From positions 5,510,164-5,574,163 of the forward strand of contig ML680053.1 in NCBI GenBank assembly GCA_007922225.1: 64,000 nucleotides of DNA. The letters run 5' to 3'. Positions 1 through 26,200 of this stretch are shown here, piece after piece. Each line of letters starts with the position of its first letter. Position 1 is the first letter of the stretch. The stretch comes from Emydura subglobosa (Eukaryota; Chordata; Testudines; Chelidae). Both the position numbers and the translations under genes were made by a program. Below the pieces are notes generated by a model that was given only the letters and a program-made list of their open reading frames with translations, was not told where the DNA came from and did not search any database.

Positions 1-559
1 AGACCACCCATCTAGAGATTTGTCTAACATCTGTCAAGCTGATCTAAAGCATTTCTGTAGTACCTGCCACCCTGTCATCTGTGTGATGAGCTGAGGTCTA
101 GGGGAAAACTCATATGAGATACATCTGTGGCACTGTAAAGACAGTGTGCCCCTCCTCCTAGTTTTGTGGGGAAGGGAGCATTTTGTTCCTTTCTAGTCTT
201 CCACTGTCCCTGATCACTGCCTAGATCAGACTATGATGGGTGCATTAGAAATGCCTAAAGTAGACTGACAAAGGAATGGTGTAATAGCTTTCAGCCCTTC
301 CTTCTCTGCACAATGGTCCCACTTGCTAAGAGAAGGGGGAGGGAGGGGGAACAATCCAGACCAGTACCCAAAAGTTCTTAAAAGTGAGAGCTGTATGCTG
401 TTCTAAGGTATCTTTCCTTGTTCTACTGAATACATGTGAACTTAATTCAAAGCTAACAAGGCAAATACTTTGCATTTTACCCTCTTCCTCCAGCCCATAG
501 GTTCTGATAGTACCATAGTATCTGAGCACCACCCAGGTATTTATGGATTTATCTTTGCA

Positions 560-735
560 ACACCTCAGTGAGCTACAGCAGTAGTATCATCCCTGTTTTA
601 CAGATGGGGGATCTGAGACACCTTGAGATTAAATGTCTTGTCCGAGGTCACACATGAAGTCTTTGCCAGAGCTGGGAACTGCACACACATCTGCTGAGCC
701 CCAATCCAGTGTTTTAACTTCAAGACTGTCTGTCC
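560..735 (-). repeat. CORE-SINE/MIR-type SINE
   Basis: The + strand reads catccctgttttacagatgg, a degenerate gagacaccttgagatt segment, then gaggtcacac and cagagctgggaactg. This is the complement of a MIR/CORE-SINE body. It lies in AAMDC intron 1. Confidence 0.75.
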
Positions 736-849
736 TTCCTTCCACAGTACTCATTGTGTGTGATGTCTGTATTTTCTTATGCTCCAACTCCTCAGGACAA
801 GAACACTTATTTTTCTTGTAAGCATCACACATATTATGGTGCCATGTAG

Positions 850-15300
<14,451 letters not shown>

Positions 15301-15365
15301 TGTGTTAAACAATACAGCTCTCTTCCTCCTTAGCCAGAAAGTCTTGTGCCTTTTGACTGAATAAA
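15301..15365 (+). promoter_or_regulatory. AAMDC: AAMDC proximal 3' UTR and poly(A) signal
   Basis: A canonical AATAAA at 15360-15365 lies 60 bases after the stop codon. Two more AATAAA hexamers at 16526-16531 and 16550-16555 could end a longer 3' UTR. Transcript data are needed to choose between them. Confidence 0.6.
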
Positions 15366-17648
15366 CGATAGTCAGTGCTGTGAATTTATAGTTCATATTT
15401 CCCACTTTTTCAAAGCCTGAATGTGAGATAAAGACCTAAAACAGCGAGGAGACCTACAGCAGCATGGAATTTAAATTAATCTAATTGCTCACAAATCTTT
15501 TTCCAGAGTGCTGGATATAGTAGACTATTTAATCATGCTTCCCCACACTTGTGATTTTGACCTAGTCCTCTAGGCCAACAAGGTAATTCATCCTCTGATC
15601 ATTAATGTTTGGCCTAACTGTTGGAGTAAATTATTCACACTCTGAAAACTTTTCTGTTAGGAAATGATCGGAGAATTCATTTCTTTTCAGATTTGCAGCA
15701 GCTATTGGATGATCACATTTGGTCACTACCATCATGTGCCAGATGTGAAAGCACCCAGCCCATTACAAAAGGTGAAAAGATCTGCTTCCCCTTTCCAATC
15801 GCTTGAGTCATCCACACTCTTAGCAGTGCACACAGATTGAAATGATGGTGGATTTGCTTCTTTGGGATGAATACTTTTTTCATAATTTAACATCTGTAAA
15901 TTTTACATGACATGGAAACAAGTCACTGGGAGCTAAGGAAAAGATGGCTCTAGGATTGAGAACATGAGCACTATCAAGTGGTATGTAATAGCTCACCTTA
16001 ATAAGGAAAAAACTTAAAACATGGCAGTAGCAGCATGATTACTTCAAGCACTAGCTTTATAGTTAGTGAAAATGAAAGCTAGTACGCTGCATATTAGACT
16101 AGATTAGCTGATCATTGCTAACTAGCTGGGGGATGGAGGTTGGAATTTTTAGATCAGGTGCTATCAGATGAACATTAAACACATGGATAGATTTTTTTTA
16201 ATAAAAGCTGCAGATTTTAAACTTAGTTTAAGGGCGCCTGTCCTTTTCATTTTTATCTTGTGCTGGATTCACTGTAGCATATGATCAATTATCTGAAAGT
16301 AATACAGGTGTCTTTCCCCAGGGACAGCTGGTTTCTAATTACATCTTATACGTATTATAGTAGGGCACAGAGGACACCAGTAAGGGTTCTACTATGCTAG
16401 GTGCTGTACAGTCATGTTGAAACAACTCTGCCTGAATCCTATTTTTGGAAAGTGCTATATTCCTTTTCCTTTACCCTGTTTGCTTTTCTCCATTTTGTAT
16501 TAAATGTAAATGTCTGAATAGAGCAAATAAAAAGAACTAGTGTTTATAAAATAAACTTAATTTTCATCTTTCTTAATTACAGTAATATTCTACAACACTA
16601 GGCCTATACTGAGGCAATGGCACATCTAAAACAGCAGGGGCTTCTTTCTGAGTGTATTTGCATTCAGGGACACAGCAGCCAGTGTAACTGGTAGGTGATT
16701 ATTCTCAGTATAAATGCTATAACAATTCTGAATAGTTAGTGCAGTAAGCAATAAAAGATGAAGCACCGACCCAACGGCTTTAGCTCTCTGAGGGATGTCA
16801 ACGGAGCAAGCTTTTCTCTCCAGAGACTCTACAAATTATGAAAAACTGTTAATGCAAGGCTGTCCTTTTGTGCTTGGACCAGAGTTTGACTCCTGGCCAA
16901 ATCCAGCCATCATGATGTGCGATCTCCTGAGCTGTCAAAGCTTCAGAAAGCCTTGAGTAGGAAGATATTCACTTGGCAGAAGCCCCACCACCAAACAGCG
17001 TGTGCACAGATGTAGCTCAGAATAGGCACTACCAGACGCGATACACGTGAGCAACTCAGCTGCTACATTGATTTTCTTTGTCTTCCCCTTCACATGGCAA
17101 ATGGCATTTCATCCAATTTCAGGCTGGAGTCAGATTTGTAGAACCGAGGCTGGATGAGAGCCAGCCCTATGTTTATTGAAGGGAGGGGGCACATTACTGG
17201 CTCCTCAAACTGCTGCAGTATGCTCCATTCCCATCAGGCTAGCTCCTTTTACTTTGGCCTGATCGACTTCCCCCAGATGCACGGTACTGTACCTTTATGC
17301 TGCAGCCATCTGAAGTTTCTTCTCTGAGTAACTTCCACTGGGAAAGGCTCCAACCCTTCGAAGCTGGTGGTGAGGAAAGGAGGTGACAGATTGCATCCCT
17401 GCCATGATGACCAAGTTCCTGCACTGGCAGGGACATAAATCATCCAGCCGAATAGAGCTTTTCCATCCCTGGCTTCTATGATTCCAGTTGTGAGGCGACA
17501 GCATAAGTGGCTTTCCCTTTTCAGCCCCACAAAGTAATTATGTGGAATGCTACTGTCACCAATAAGGCCAGATTTCTTCCTCGGTAGCTTCCGTAGCCTC
17601 ATAGGCCAGCAAACCTGTGACTGGATCCTTAGTGGATCAGGCCTCACC
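15366..17648. other. AAMDC downstream region, no recognised gene
   Basis: Contains possible distal AAMDC poly(A) signals (16526, 16550). A - strand ORF at 17647-17249 shows no known domain. Confidence 0.5.
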
Positions 17649-17929
17649 GGGTACGTCTATGCTTCAGCTGGGAGTGAGCCTCCCAGCCCGCTGAACCAGG
17701 CTTGCACCAGCTCCCCTTGCGCTAACAGGCTAAAAATAGCTATGTGGATGTTGCGGCAGAGGCTCTGAAACCCATCCAATCCCCTAGGCCCGAGCAGCAG
17801 CCACAGCATCTACAGTGCTATTTTTAGCACACTAGCGTCAGTACAGCTAACACAAGTACTGTACTGTACAGCTAACACAAGTCTACTGCGAGGGGGAGGA
17901 CTGCTCACCGCTGCAGTGCAGACGTACCC
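17649..17929. mobile_element. MITE with GGGTACGTCT ends
   Basis: It begins gggtacgtctatgcttcagctg and ends cagtgcagacgtaccc, giving inverted termini. The inner ctatttttagcacactagc block resembles the repeat at 31953-32250. GTACAGCTAACACAAGT is present twice (17841 and 17866, period 25). Confidence 0.7.
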
Positions 17930-17949
17930 TTGTGTCAGCTAACCAGCAC

Positions 17950-18080
17950 GTTCAGACCACAAGAACTGCCACACTGGGTCAGACCACTGGTCTAGCTGGC
18001 CCTCCCTCTCCCATCAGCCAGCAGCCAGCACCAGAGATTCAGGGGAAGGATAGAGAACAGGGCAATTCTGGAGATTTTTA
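17950..18080. repeat. Interspersed repeat fragment
   Basis: The block actgccacactgggtcagaccactggtctagctggcc followed by cagcaccagagattcaggg matches a repeat I recall as common in turtle and other reptile sequence. I cannot name its family with certainty. Confidence 0.45.
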
Positions 18081-19870
18081 TGAAGCACTTATTAAGGCCA
18101 CGCTTCCTTAAACATCCCAGCTGGGCATCTGTTACATTGTCCAAACAAAAACCCCACAGGTTATATTTCAAAAGCCAAACCCCTAAACCACTGTACTACA
18201 GGTATGAACTCCAAGGGCAGGAGACTCAGCCACAAAAATGACTTCTCTCTCCCCCACCTCCCCTCTCCACCACAGCTAGCAAGAGAGTCTGCCTCCCAGC
18301 AGGCTGCGAACACCCACTCCAGCAAATTCTTTAGCACAGAGCTACTTCTGGGCTCAGAGCCAGGAAGACTCCATCCCAGCTCCTACAGCCAGAGAGCAGC
18401 TCAGCCTACATTACTTATCTTTGTGAGGCAAGGTGCAGGATCAAGCAGCAGGGCGAGGCAGGACAAGTCACACATGCAAGCCCTATCAGGACCAGTGCAG
18501 CATTACCCCTCCTCTCCACCACTCTACCCATGCAGGCTCCTCTTAACCAAGAGAAAAAGGAGATTTTAACACTAGACTATCAGGACTAGCCCGTCATCCA
18601 GGTTTTAACCTCTCCTTACTTCTGAGTTTGTTTTCAGGCAAAACGAAATGGAAGATTTGTTACTTGCCAGCCTCATAGAGCCTATAGATCCAGCTGCCAC
18701 AAATGCAGGAGTGAGTATTTTCTTCATTATTGACTTGAATTTATCCTGGTTTGAGAGCAAGCCTTGTGAAACAGTTAAATCAGGACATCCTCGCTCTAGA
18801 GAAACACAGGTTGCCAAGGAAGTTCTAAGGGTTGCTGAAGATGTTTTCAGAGCTCCTAAAATCTTCATCACTGTGGGCTCTTTTGGAAAGAAACCACCAC
18901 TCCACCCAGATTGCTGCATCTTAAGAGGCATGCCACTGCTACGTCAAACCTGGGAACGATCAGAACTGTAGATTCTCACAGTCAGTTTATCTTTTTCCCT
19001 TTGTCAGCTGCTTCATACTCCTCCCTAGTGACCTCTCTGAGGGGAGATGGCCTGTTTTAGTTTTCAAGAGGAGGTTATCTGCCCTTGGCTTCAGGCTGCT
19101 CACTCTCTCTGGCTGGCTTTCTATGGTGGCCACTAAATTCATCTATACTATTTCAAACACATCCAGGAAAACCCTCTCATGCTTGTTTGGCTCAGGGTTA
19201 CTGTGATCTGCAACCAAGTACCCCTTCTCCAAGGAAAGAGCTAGAGCTCAGGGAAGATGAGGATCCGAGCTGCACACGTGTGGGCATGTGCATGGCCTTT
19301 TTGATTCTCTTTTGCGAAGGCGCCTCATCCACAGAAGAGATCCATCTCTTTTCTTAGCCTGCAGTAGGGTGGGGTTCCCAAGCTGAAAGATCCACAAATA
19401 AGGTGGAAGAGCTGAAGGACTTGAGGCACAATGTCTGCCAGGATGCCAGAAGTGGTGTGGCCAAGTCCCAGCGCTCCATAGGAAAGTCTGAACTGTCTCC
19501 AGTATTTCCCAGGATGAGAGCCTAAATGTGTCAGAGCTGAGGGGAAAAAGGATCCAGAAAAAATTTGCCCTGAATAGTATCAAATGCAAAAAAGACAGAG
19601 TCAATGTCCTAAAAGAAATAGTTTTATATGTTAATCAAGTTAGCAGGAGTATTAAGAACACCCATAAAATGAAAGATATAATAAGAGGACCCAGACAGAT
19701 CAGAAATCTGTGTGAAAAAAGTGTAAGATAACATCTGGGGTGAAAATAATCCTCAGAACAGAATAACTAGGAGGGGAAAAAGCTAGAAAAGTAGCAACAC
19801 CAAAAGAGAGAGAAGTCTGATAGCAAACTATAAAATAAATGTACCTGCAGGATAAACAACTAAGCAGTAA
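18081..19870. other. Intergenic region, no confirmed gene
   Basis: The only notable feature is an exon-like segment at 18638-18710 (see findings). The rest shows no recognised repeat or domain. Confidence 0.4.
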
Positions 19871-19879
19871 ATCACAGGG

Positions 19880-20300
19880 AGGCGACAGTCCCTCATGCTC
19901 TATAAGGGAGAGGTGATACTGTACCTAGAGTGCTACATTCAGTTGTTTGCCTGCTGCTAGAAAGATGTAGATGCTCTTTTCTAAATTCCAATATAACCAA
20001 AAAAAAAGGTTTGGAGCTGCAGAAATCGACAAAGATTTGAACAGAGTGAAGTAGTGTATAACCATCAGTAGCTAAGCCAAACAGTGACAAAAAGGGGATT
20101 AGTCTTGATTTGTTTGAATGGTGTAAGACACCCAAGAGAGAATTCCTTAGGATTTTGCAATGAAAAATGTAAGATGAGCATCAGGAAGACTTTAAGGACT
20201 ATCTGAATGTGGAGTAATCTCATAAGGACAGTGGAAGCCCCACTGCTTGAATCATTCAAAACAAGAGAACACAGTAGGAAGGAAGGGAACAAACTACTGG
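19880..20300 (+). mobile_element. Degraded CR1-like LINE 3' fragment
   Basis: A broken + strand reading gives LECYIQLF, KDVDALF and VISIRTVEAPLLESFKTRE, which resemble the C-terminal end of CR1 ORF2 ([22 protein letters not shown]). Many stops are present. Confidence 0.4.
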
Positions 20301-20361
20301 ATCTTCATTCTCTTTCTGAAGTTTTATGATTTTATACGGCTGTGGTTATGCCAACGTTCAG

Positions 20362-20475
20362 GGCCAGATTTTCAAAGGTATTTAAATGCTTAAAGATAGT
20401 TTAGGTGCATTTTGTGTATCCCACTAGGTAGCTATTTGCATCCTTAGATGCTTAAATACCTTTGAAAATCTGGCC
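20362..20475. mobile_element. 114-bp palindromic MITE
   Basis: The left arm ggccagattttcaaaggtat and the following ttaa are perfectly complemented at the right end (…ttaaatacctttgaaaatctggcc). The arms are 24 bp and perfect, with weaker pairing inside. Diverged relatives occur at 50470-50560, 50705-50790 and 62799-62972. Confidence 0.75.
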
Positions 20476-21055
20476 TTTGTTCCTTACCAAAATGGAGGGG
20501 AGGGAAGGAAAGGAAAAGACACTTTGGTCTCATATTTTATATGCCCTGTAGCTGATTGTTAACACTAGCCCAACATAAGAAAGAAGGATTCTCCACTGAG
20601 GTCCATCATGTCATTACCTTCCTTGAGTTGAACAGAATATTTCCATTACAATGCTTAGTGATAAGAAAAGGATGTCCAACTCTTCATTCACAATATGAAA
20701 GTCCCTGAAAGAAGAATCTGATTTGTCAATGGCCCTAAGCCAGTTAACTATCCACAGCTGTGAGCTATTTAGCCATAGAGCAGCAAAAGTAGCTCCCCCC
20801 ACACCTCTGAATATAGTGCTCATGCAGGGCATCTCACTAACAATGGAACATGAAGGTTTCTGTGAAAAACAGGCAGCAGAAGTCAAAGCTTCATTCTATT
20901 GACTTCACCATGACATGGCAGGAGAGCTTTTAGTGTTGATCAGGTAGTTCACTCTCTATGGCTCATTAAGTCCTTGGCTTCTCATCTCTGACTGCCAGTG
21001 AGGGTATCAGTTGTGGTGGCTTTTATAATATGGACACAAATTGAATCAAAAAGTT

Positions 21056-23035
21056 TTTATTGGGTGACAAACTATACAACTATTGCCAAAGTGTAAAACG
21101 AGTGTAAGAACATCTGTAAGGAGGTAGAGCAATACATCAAGAATCTGCCCGGGATACAGCTTCATAATAAGAGATGTACATCAACCCCTGTCCGCTGGGA
21201 ACTGAACTTAGGCCGCCATACAGCAGTTAGATGGTAACAACTGTGTTGCTACAGACGCAGGCAGTTTTCAAACCAGGGCCCTAAAGGTGAAATATAAAAA
21301 CAATGTGTAAGAGCAATAACGTTATGAAGGGAGGTTTAATTCAGGAAAACCTACTACAGCTGACTGGTTATAGGCCTTAGGCTTTGTGCCTCAGCTCCTG
21401 AAGTGTGCCAGTATCTTAGTATAAACAAATAGTGACCTCTCTTATCATTAGCACAAACTCCTACAGCAATACACGTTCACGCTTACAATAAACAGAAACA
21501 GGCTAGATTGGGTTTTCCAGTTTTATTATACAAAAGCACATTTAAAGGGTGTTTTATGCAAAATTATTTATGCTAATTTGTACGCAAGTGGAAAAGCATT
21601 TCCTGGCAATTCCATTGACCTGCTGCAAATACACATTTTTACAAATAATTTATGAACCCAGGTAACATTTGGCTATTGGGTTAAGTGCTTCCGGTAATCC
21701 TATCAGACACAGCTGGAAATCACAGGAGGCTCCTTTAGACCTTGGAGGCACTGCCCTCTGTTAGAGAGAGGCACAGATGCACCTTCCCAATGGAAGCATC
21801 TCTCAAGCAAGTATAACACCCCCAAGAGCATGGGGCAGTGGATATAGCCAAGAACAACTCTCCTGCTCCTTGACTGCACAGCTGCAAACTGTGCCTCCCC
21901 ATAATTAAGTCTTCTTATGCCTTGGTCCCACCACTTGCGTACCTGCTCAAAGGACAGGCACAATCTAGATCAATATCTCTTAACTGAGTGTGACCAGCTA
22001 CTGAAGCAGATCTTAAACTTCCTCTGACTACCAAAACTGAGGCACAGTTATACAAACTAGAAGGCTAATTATCTAACCATAGCAAGATAAAGTCAGCACA
22101 AGATTACAGTGAGAGCCTGCCTGTAATAAAACGGTTATTAACTCTTTAGCCTGTGCCACTGGTACATATTCTTCATAAGGAGACACACAAAGTGAAACTG
22201 GGAAGGAGAATTTGAATTCACTGGGTAAATATATATTGCCTCCCTATCATTTTAGGGAAAAGAAAGTAAGTCACTGATTTTACACAGATGATGCATTGCT
22301 ATTACTCTACATTAGGTAACCAACCTAATTCTGCAAAATGAAGTCTCATTGTTTGACACAGATTTTTGTTTTAAAAACAGCCAAAGCACCAAACTTGGCA
22401 CAGATTAATACCCCCTGCAATGTCACTGACTTCAATATGGTTGCCCAGGATGTGAGCCAGGCCAAGCAGTTTAACTAGTCTTATGACTATCTGACAAATC
22501 AAGCAGAGTTTTAGGAATGTTTCGAAAAGGATTTTTACTGAGCACACAAATACATATTTTGAACATTCCTAAAACTCTGCCTGATTTATCAGATAGATGT
22601 GTATTAGTCTTATGACTATGTCCCTTACTGTATATTTGCATAATTAATATTGCCAGCTGTACCTACAACTCACTCAGGAAAAATATCCCATGGAAATCAC
22701 TGGGTGTTTTGCCTAGGTAAGAACTAAGGACTGCAGCGTTTGTCCCAGTGAGAATACCAGTGAAGGGAATGTTGATCTTAATTAGGAATTGTCTTGTTTT
22801 TCTTGGTTTGATTTAGAAACGTCTGTATATTCAATTTAACTATTCACAACCATCTGCAAAAACTGGTACATTTTATAAAAATCAACCAGCTTTTTAATCA
22901 GGGATGCCATTTGTTATTTTGTAACTGTCTTCTTCTGGTGCACTTTTTTAAGGTAACACTGCTTTGGTCTAATTCACTATCTTGAACCCAGCAATTTGTT
23001 TACATGTAACCCAACAATCCCACAAGTGATTGACT
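21056..23035 (-). promoter_or_regulatory. INTS4: Probable INTS4 3' UTR with two candidate poly(A) signals
   Basis: Reading the - strand past the stop codon, AATAAA occurs at 21527-21522 (context TATAATAAAACTGG) and at 21061-21056 (CCCAATAAAAACTTTTTG). Either would give a 3' UTR of 1.5-2 kb. No nearer canonical hexamer was noticed. The extent is inferred, not shown. Confidence 0.4.
22476..22619. mobile_element. Hairpin insertion flanked by 15-bp direct repeats
   Basis: TAGTCTTATGACTAT occurs at 22476-22490 and 22605-22619. Between them, arms 22488-22521 and 22562-22595 pair over 34 bp with about three mismatches around a 40-base loop. It lies in the probable INTS4 3' UTR. Confidence 0.7.
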
Positions 23036-23229
23036 TCACCGTCTGGCAGGTTTGGGCATTATATACACTTTGACAGGTTTGCTGAATGGAATGGTTCCCT
23101 CAATGCCATTTTCAGATGGTGGAAGCCCCTCCATGCTGTCGATCCAGGTGGATTTTGAGAGTTTAGTGGATGTCTTGCTCCTGCTGGAGTTATACGCCAA
23201 TAGTAACCTCACTTCAATCTGACATGGCT
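23036..23229 (-). CDS. INTS4: INTS4 terminal coding exon
   Basis: After acceptor ttttcag it encodes [16 protein letters not shown], then a divergent serine- and lysine-rich linker, then [20 protein letters not shown] ending in ARR and TGA (23038-23036). Confidence 0.96.
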
Positions 23230-26200
23230 CTGAAAAGAAAAACAACTAACTAATACAATACACAATCAGCACATTGACTGGACAACAAAATACCAAGCAG
23301 AAAGTAAATTTTCATAAAATTGATCTTGTATTAGTGTCAGATTTCATCTAATCTAATCTAGTATAAATCCTGAGTAACTCCTAATTTAAATGGAGCTACT
23401 CCAGATTTACACCAGTGTAACTGTGATTAGAATCCAGCCAGTTGTGACCAATGGTACCATTTTACCATCTCTTATCTTCATCGTAACTTAAAAGAGAATC
23501 CCATGACAGGCTTAAAGGAAGTGCATTTAAAAATAAACATTTTTAAAAAGTCGTTCTTAACAAATAATAATTATACTTTATGCTTCTATGGCAGTGTTTC
23601 TCAAACTTTTAAGTAGCAAGTACCCCCTGACTTCTGAAAATTTTAATAAGTACCCCAACACTCAATTTTCCACTCTGAGAAATACAATCTTTTTCCCCTT
23701 TACCGCTGGACGAATTATTTCTCATAAAGCAGGAGAGTTCTGAGTTCTGCAGTGCTGTGTGGCTGTGGCAGATCACAAAACCCCTTGCTGTTTCTCCCCT
23801 CTTTCCTCCCCCCTTCCTCCATATAGGATCAAAGGTCAACTCCAGCCAATCACTATGGCCTGATGGCGTGGTCACGTGGTGTTCTCCACACACAGGTGGG
23901 AACTTGTGACCTATGAGCAGACTCTAGCAGCCCACGGGAGTGGATAGCAGCATTTCCCATGGCCATCCCTAGGGGGTGCGGGCCTGGGGCAAATCACACT
24001 GTGTGGGCTCCCCTTAAAATTTTTATACTGGTAAAATCTGGGGCTGTCATAGTTGTCATTTTCACTGTTCAGCTAGAGCAGTGAAATTGACAAGTAAGCC
24101 TGAGGGTAAAGCCAGGCTCCAGGACTGGGCAAGCCGCTGGGCTCGCCACCTGGATTTCTGGGCACTGGGCTTTGAGCCGGAGAAGGGAGCTGCCACCTGG
24201 GCAAATTGCAGGTGGCTACCACCTGGCTGCCAGCCCAGGAGGTGGGCTACTGCCACCTGCTCCAAGCTGGGGCGGAGGAGGCTTCCGCTCAGGCTGGGAC
24301 CTGGGGATGTGGGCAGGCGGCAGGCAGCTGCTGCTCGTCTTCAAGCACACTCGTCTCCGAGCTGGGGCGCGGGTGGCAGTCACCCAGCTGCGAGCCCAGC
24401 TCGAGGGCACAGGGGGCTGCGCCAGGCTCCCACCTGGGACCTGGGACTGGGTGGGGGACACAGTTCCAGAAATTATCTGCCATGATCTAGACCAATGAAT
24501 TGCCAGGAGCATTTTAACAAGACTTCTTGCATTAAATTAGAATAGTAGAATCATAGAACCACAAGATTAGAAGGGACCGCAAGGGTCATCTAGTGTAACC
24601 CCCTGCTAAGATGCAGGATTTGTTATATCTAAACCATCCAAAACAGACGGCTATCTAGCCTCTTTTTTAAAACCTCCACTGCAGGGTCTTCCATGACTTC
24701 CCTAGGCACTTTGTTCCATTGTCCTACTGTTCTTACAGGTAGGAATGAGACTTGAGCTAAATGGATACTTTCTAGTTTCTCTACATCCTTTCTATACAAT
24801 GGTAACCAAAATTGGACACAGTACTCTAGCTGAGGCCTAAGCAGTGCTGAGCAGAGCGGTACTATCACCTCCCGTGACTTGCATGCTATGCCTCTATTAA
24901 TGCAAATCCAAACTGCATTTGCTTTTTTAGCAACAGCTTCATGTTGCTGACTCATGCTGAGGTTGTGATCCACCACAACTCCCAGATCCTTCTCCGCAGT
25001 GCTGCTGCCAAGCCAGTCCTCCCCCATTGTGTGTTTGGTTTTTCTTCCCTCAGTGTATGTAGCACATTACATTGTCTTTGTTGAATTTCATTTTGCTGTC
25101 TATAGCCCAGCTCTCCAATTTATCAAGATCCCTTTAAATTTTAGCTCTATCCCAAAGTGTTTGCAACCCACCCTCCAGCTTTATATAATCTGCGAACTTG
25201 ATTAGTATGCTCTCTATTCCTACATCCAGTCATTAATAAAGTTATTAAATACTGAACCCAGAACAGATCCCTATAGAACCCCACTTGAGACCTCCTTCCC
25301 ATGTGATATAATTCCATTAATACTCACTCTGTTTGCGGTTATTTAACCAATTATGTATCCACTTAATGATAGCTCTACTGAGCCTGCATTTCTCCAGCTT
25401 ACTTATGAGACTGTCATGTGGGACTGTGTCAAAAGCCTTGCTCAAATCCAGGTATATTATGTACACTACATTCCTCCATCCACCAAACCAGTTACCTTGT
25501 CAAAGAAGGAAATCAAGCTGGTTTGGCATCATTTGTTCTTAGTAAATCCATGCTGGCTACTAGTGATGACCCCTTCATCTTCCACGTATTTGCAAACTGA
25601 ATATTTTATACCAGCGGTTCTCAACCTTTTTTTCCCCGAGTACCACTCGGGCCAGGTACAGTCAGGTCAAGTACCACTTGACCTGACTGTACCCGACCCA
25701 AGTCCCACTCGGGAAAAAAAGGGAGGGGACTTGTGGCGGGGTTTCGCGGTGGGAGGGATTTGCGGCGGAGTTTCGCGGCAGCGGGGAGAGACACAATACC
25801 CGCCGCCAAAACCCTTCCGCAGTTTCCCCATTTTCGGCGGCAAGGTTTCGCATGGGCGGGCGGGAGGGCACTTCCGGCAGCAGATTCGGCGGCGCAGTAC
25901 GGCTCGCGTACCACCCACCCTCCCCGTAAGTACCACCGGTGGTACGTGTACCACCAGTTGAGAACCCGTTTTATACATTGCTCTATTAGCTTCCCAAGTA
26001 TTGAGATCAGGCTGACTGGCTCCTCCTTTTAAAAGACGGGCACTACACTAGCCCTTCTCCAGTCCTCCGGGATCTCAGTATGTTCTGAGGTCTTGTGCCA
26101 ATGATCTATGCTGAGAGGGGTAAGCCCAGTTTAGTTCCTAGTCTCTCATTCTAAAGGCTTTGAGCTTTGTGAAGGTGTTGTGTCAAATAGCTGCCCCTTT

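Noticed and set aside
17249..17647. 132-codon - strand ORF
   Set aside because: No known motif, no flanking gene structure, and it is probably a chance open frame.
18648..18971. 107-codon + strand ORF as a complete gene
   Set aside because: Only the first 60 or so bases look exon-like. The remainder runs past a good donor site and is not recognisable, so I kept it only as a candidate exon.
24081..24512. Cluster of GC-rich ORFs on both strands
   Set aside because: High GC content removes stop codons in most frames; the repetitive Ala/Gly/Pro/Gln composition and repeat context argue against a gene.
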